Positions 61,145 through 64,000 of a DNA stretch of 64,000 nucleotides are shown here, in pieces. Every line of letters begins with the position of its first letter. The stretch's first letter is position 1. The DNA lies in contig OZ035960.1 of NCBI GenBank assembly GCA_964034945.1, positions 91,229,848 to 91,293,847 of the forward strand, given 5' to 3'. Source of the DNA: Chrysopilus asiliformis. Its lineage: Eukaryota; Arthropoda; Insecta; Diptera; Rhagionidae. Made by a program: the position numbers and the translations under genes. The notes beneath the pieces were generated by a model. It saw only the letters and a list, made by a program, of their open reading frames with translations. It was not told the origin of the DNA and did not search any database.

Positions 61145-61918
61145 TAGGGATGCCAACGATACCTCGATGTTTGCAAAACATCGAGGTATTGTTGAAAAAT
61201 ATCGAGTTTTAACCTCGATGTTGAACAGGCCGATATATCGAGGTATCGATGTTGTTATCCACGATGTTAGAACATTACTCTTCATAAAATTAGTAGAGAA
61301 ACTAATTTTAGGACTGGAGGGACTAGTTTTTAGATAGATTTGTTTAAATTTCCTTTGGTATCAATTTTCGGTTTCATCTTTCTACAAGATTCCGCAAAAA
61401 ATACCAGAGCTAGCCATGAAATTTTACAGAGAAGTTTGGTCCTGATGTGGAAATCCGTTAACCGGAAGTAACGAAAACGACGGCTTTTTAAAAACTACGA
61501 TTTCGTTTTTTACGATTTATTCCGAAATTAACCATTTTCCAGTAGTCTTATGTATTACAAAACTTGGAGACAATAAAATTTGCTACATTTATGTTTTTTT
61601 TCTAGAACTCTGTATCTCAAGCCGTTATAAAGATATCCTGGTATTTCAAAAAAAAAAGTTTTTTGCGAATATTTCGAAAATTAACGGGTTTTTGGTGGTT
61701 CAACGTATAAGAAGAATTAAAACCGTGTTAATTCTACCTGGGTGCACTCCACCCACAGTAGAGCATCCGCCAGGTGGCTAAATTATTTATTAAATTTAAC
61801 TTTTTCAAAACATTGGAAAAACATCGAGGTATCGATGTTTTCAGGACGATGTTTTTTGACATTAAAAAAACATCGATTTTCGATATATCGAGGTTTTATG
61901 AACGATGTTGCATCCCTA
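61145..61918. mobile_element. Probable hAT MITE containing an R2 fragment
   Basis: The ends TAGGGATGC and the inverse TAGGGATGC resemble those of the 53662 element. Flanks ATAGTGGG and GTATTGGG agree at 6 of 8 positions, a decayed 8-bp duplication. The terminal ~150 bp on both sides are packed with CATCGAGGTATCGATGTT-type words in both orientations. The middle (61370-61740) is an R2 copy. No ORF. Confidence 0.75.
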
Positions 61919-64000
61919 GTATTGGGTCAAAACTAGATTGAAATATTTGACCCTGACAGGCAAACAAACAGACAGATACAGACGCAAGCTAAGCCCGTGT
62001 CTTCACTTGGGATTTTTCATCGCAGAGATTTTTGATTGACCAATCAGAGCTCGAGTTGACGGCGATATCGCTTTTAAAAAAAAAGATTTCGCCTGCAGCA
62101 CATTTCTTTCGTATAAGCCGAAAAAGGTTGGATAACTTAGAGCTGTTGTAATACGGGCCTCAATTTTTTGGGCCTGGGGCCTTAAATTGGTTAAATCCGC
62201 CCTGAATTCAATTTGTATTTTGCAATCCAAGTAAAACTCTAAGTACGACAGGGTCCCAGAGGGGGTGGGGGAGGGAGGTTTGTTACGAAACCTGATATCT
62301 GGGAAGGATTATCCCACATTGGTATACAAAGTAAATTTCGATATAATTAAGTTAAAGAAAAACTTTTTTTTTTCGTGATTTAAAAGCAATCAATTATATC
62401 AAAATTTTCCCATTTAATCTGCTTAATGATCCAAAAATCACTCTTTTTTCGCAGTTTTTCCCATTCAGACGAACATTACACCAAAAACTAAAAAAAATGT
62501 AAAATTGCAAAAAAAAAAAATAATTTGTATACGTCTTACTATTACAGGTTCAAATTTAGCCTCATTTTTTTTTTTTAATTTTGAAAATCCCCGACAAGTG
62601 AGTCAGATGGCAAGATTTTGGGATTCGAATGGAATCCGAACTCAAATGAATAAATGTTTAAAAATGAATAAAAATATATATATATATATTTAAAATAATA
62701 CTAAAAAATTGCGCATAAAACTAAATTAAACAAGTGGAGATTTCATAGATATTTTGTTTACTTAGTTGTTAATCAAAGATAAGTTCTCCAATATCTAGCG
62801 ATTATTTGTTAATTGGTGACCCACACCGCAAACCATCAGCTTTTCCATTAAGTTAAGTTTATTACATTATTACGTATATGCTTACAATCTCTTTTAAGTT
62901 TGTTATGTGTCTTTACCACTAATTCCCCTTAGCCGTATATCAAATACCCCGCCCGCAACGGTTCCCATCGATCGAGTTAAGTAATCGAAAAGGTGTTGAG
63001 ATGAATATGTGTTACCTTTTCGTTTACCTGGCTGCTTAGCTCTGGTTCGGTTGTCATACCAAAGCTTTTATTGGTTGTGGTGGTGACGGTGAGTTATTTG
63101 CGGACTTCGCAAAACGAACCGGTTTTGCTTTTGTTTTGAATCTAGACGAAAAGGTATCCATTCGCATTCACAGTGTAAACATTGGCCGCCTGGAAAACCG
63201 GGATGGAAGTAATCATTCAGTGGGATTACCTTGGCTCTCCCTCGCTCATACACCTGCCTCATGAGCAAATTAGAAGCTCGTTGAATGGGTTCAAATCGTT
63301 GTAGCAGATAAATCAATTTCAGCGATTTGCTTAGATTTGAAGCTTCCGGACGGATGAATGTTTTACGTCACAAATTTGCAGTCCGGAACCAGACTGGTCA
63401 CGCGTTTTGGGGGGGTTTCCTTAATGTAACTCAAAATGTGATAGGGTTATTTATTAATTCTTCGGGTCAGATGGGGTCAAATTGCAATTGGATAAATTGA
63501 GTAACAGCCACCTGGCACACGAGAAATTTGAGTTTTTTTTCACAATGTTGAATTGTTTTTCTACAAACAATTTTTACTATTAGTAAATCATATTAACATC
63601 TTCTAAAGTTTTCTGAACACATCATAAAGCATTTATTTATAAGTTGTCTAATTTGTTTTAAATAAAAAATAAATATTAATAGTTATTTATTCAAAATAAT
63701 GCAAATTTTCAGACAATTGCAAACATGTTTTTCGAAACTAGGCAAACGACATGTAAATATTTTGATTTTATAAGTTAGAGGTCACATTTGAAATGTTGCG
63801 TATAATCTACGGTAGAAAGTCAGCAGAGAGTTTTTTTTTCGACTGATGCCCAGAAGGTGGTGCGCTCCAACATGACGCCATACACAAATTTTGACGGATT
63901 GTGTTTAATTTATTTCGTCGTTTAGTTTGTTTTTGCAAAGTGATTGTTGCATAAATTATGAGACAATGTTTACAGTTTACACACTTTTAAACTCTTTCGC
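61919..64000. other. Gene-free stretch
   Basis: No coding region recognised. An (AT)8 microsatellite is at 62674-62689. The segment 62000-62230 has a minus-strand frame with no domain. The right end of the window is AT-rich and may be intron or intergenic. Confidence 0.4.

Overview
The window is AT-rich eukaryotic DNA, almost certainly from an insect. The evidence is a ZAD (zf-AD) C2H2 zinc-finger gene with short spliced exons, a spliced BTB-BACK-kelch gene, and a very dense load of DNA transposons and non-LTR retrotransposons. A dipteran is a reasonable guess because ZAD genes and the ZAD/C2H2 layout are most abundant there, but the order cannot be proven from this sequence. Bacterial features (operons, ribosome binding sites, CRISPR) are absent.

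Only two host protein-coding genes can be built with confidence. A plus-strand BTB-BACK-kelch gene runs 7515-10996 (seven exons, 530 codons, all phases consistent). A minus-strand ZAD plus five-finger C2H2 gene runs 22344-17176 (six exons, 470 codons). Its fourth intron uses a GC-AG splice pair and holds a non-LTR element that itself contains a PIF/Harbinger element.

The rest is mostly mobile DNA, and many elements can be delimited to the base from terminal inverted repeats (TIRs) and target-site duplications (TSDs). From left to right: a 122-bp satellite with a three-monomer higher-order repeat (411-1624); a poly(A) retroposon (1691-1999); a hAT remnant with a BED-finger ORF (4039-4873); an 80-bp-arm perfect palindrome (5289-5457); Harbinger- and hAT-type MITEs (6105-6500, 6549-6897); the BTB-kelch gene; three TTAA-flanked piggyBac-type miniatures (11214, 11984, 18311); a two-ORF Harbinger element (12366-13920); a CR1/Jockey-like element next to RTE-like pieces (14.2-16.9 kb); the ZAD gene; a Tc1 element carrying two further insertions (22953-26605); several Tourist-like MITEs (28.6, 32.5, 44.8, 46.8 kb); a broken mariner-like gene (33.1-33.8 kb); a three-level nest at 44.4-46.3 kb; and a hAT inside a hAT inside a satellite remnant (53.5-57.6 kb).

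Long stretches between these (26.6-28.2, 29-32.4, 34.6-41.1, 41.5-44.4, 47.2-48.3, 48.7-51.9, 57.6-61.1 and 62-64 kb) hold no gene I can recognise; some may be introns or UTR of genes lying outside the window. I did not find a new enzymatic or defence system. The unusual content is structural: fully decodable nested insertions, an unexpectedly perfect long palindrome, an intact small Myb/SANT-like ORF inside a short transposon, and a transposon-loaded GC-AG intron.
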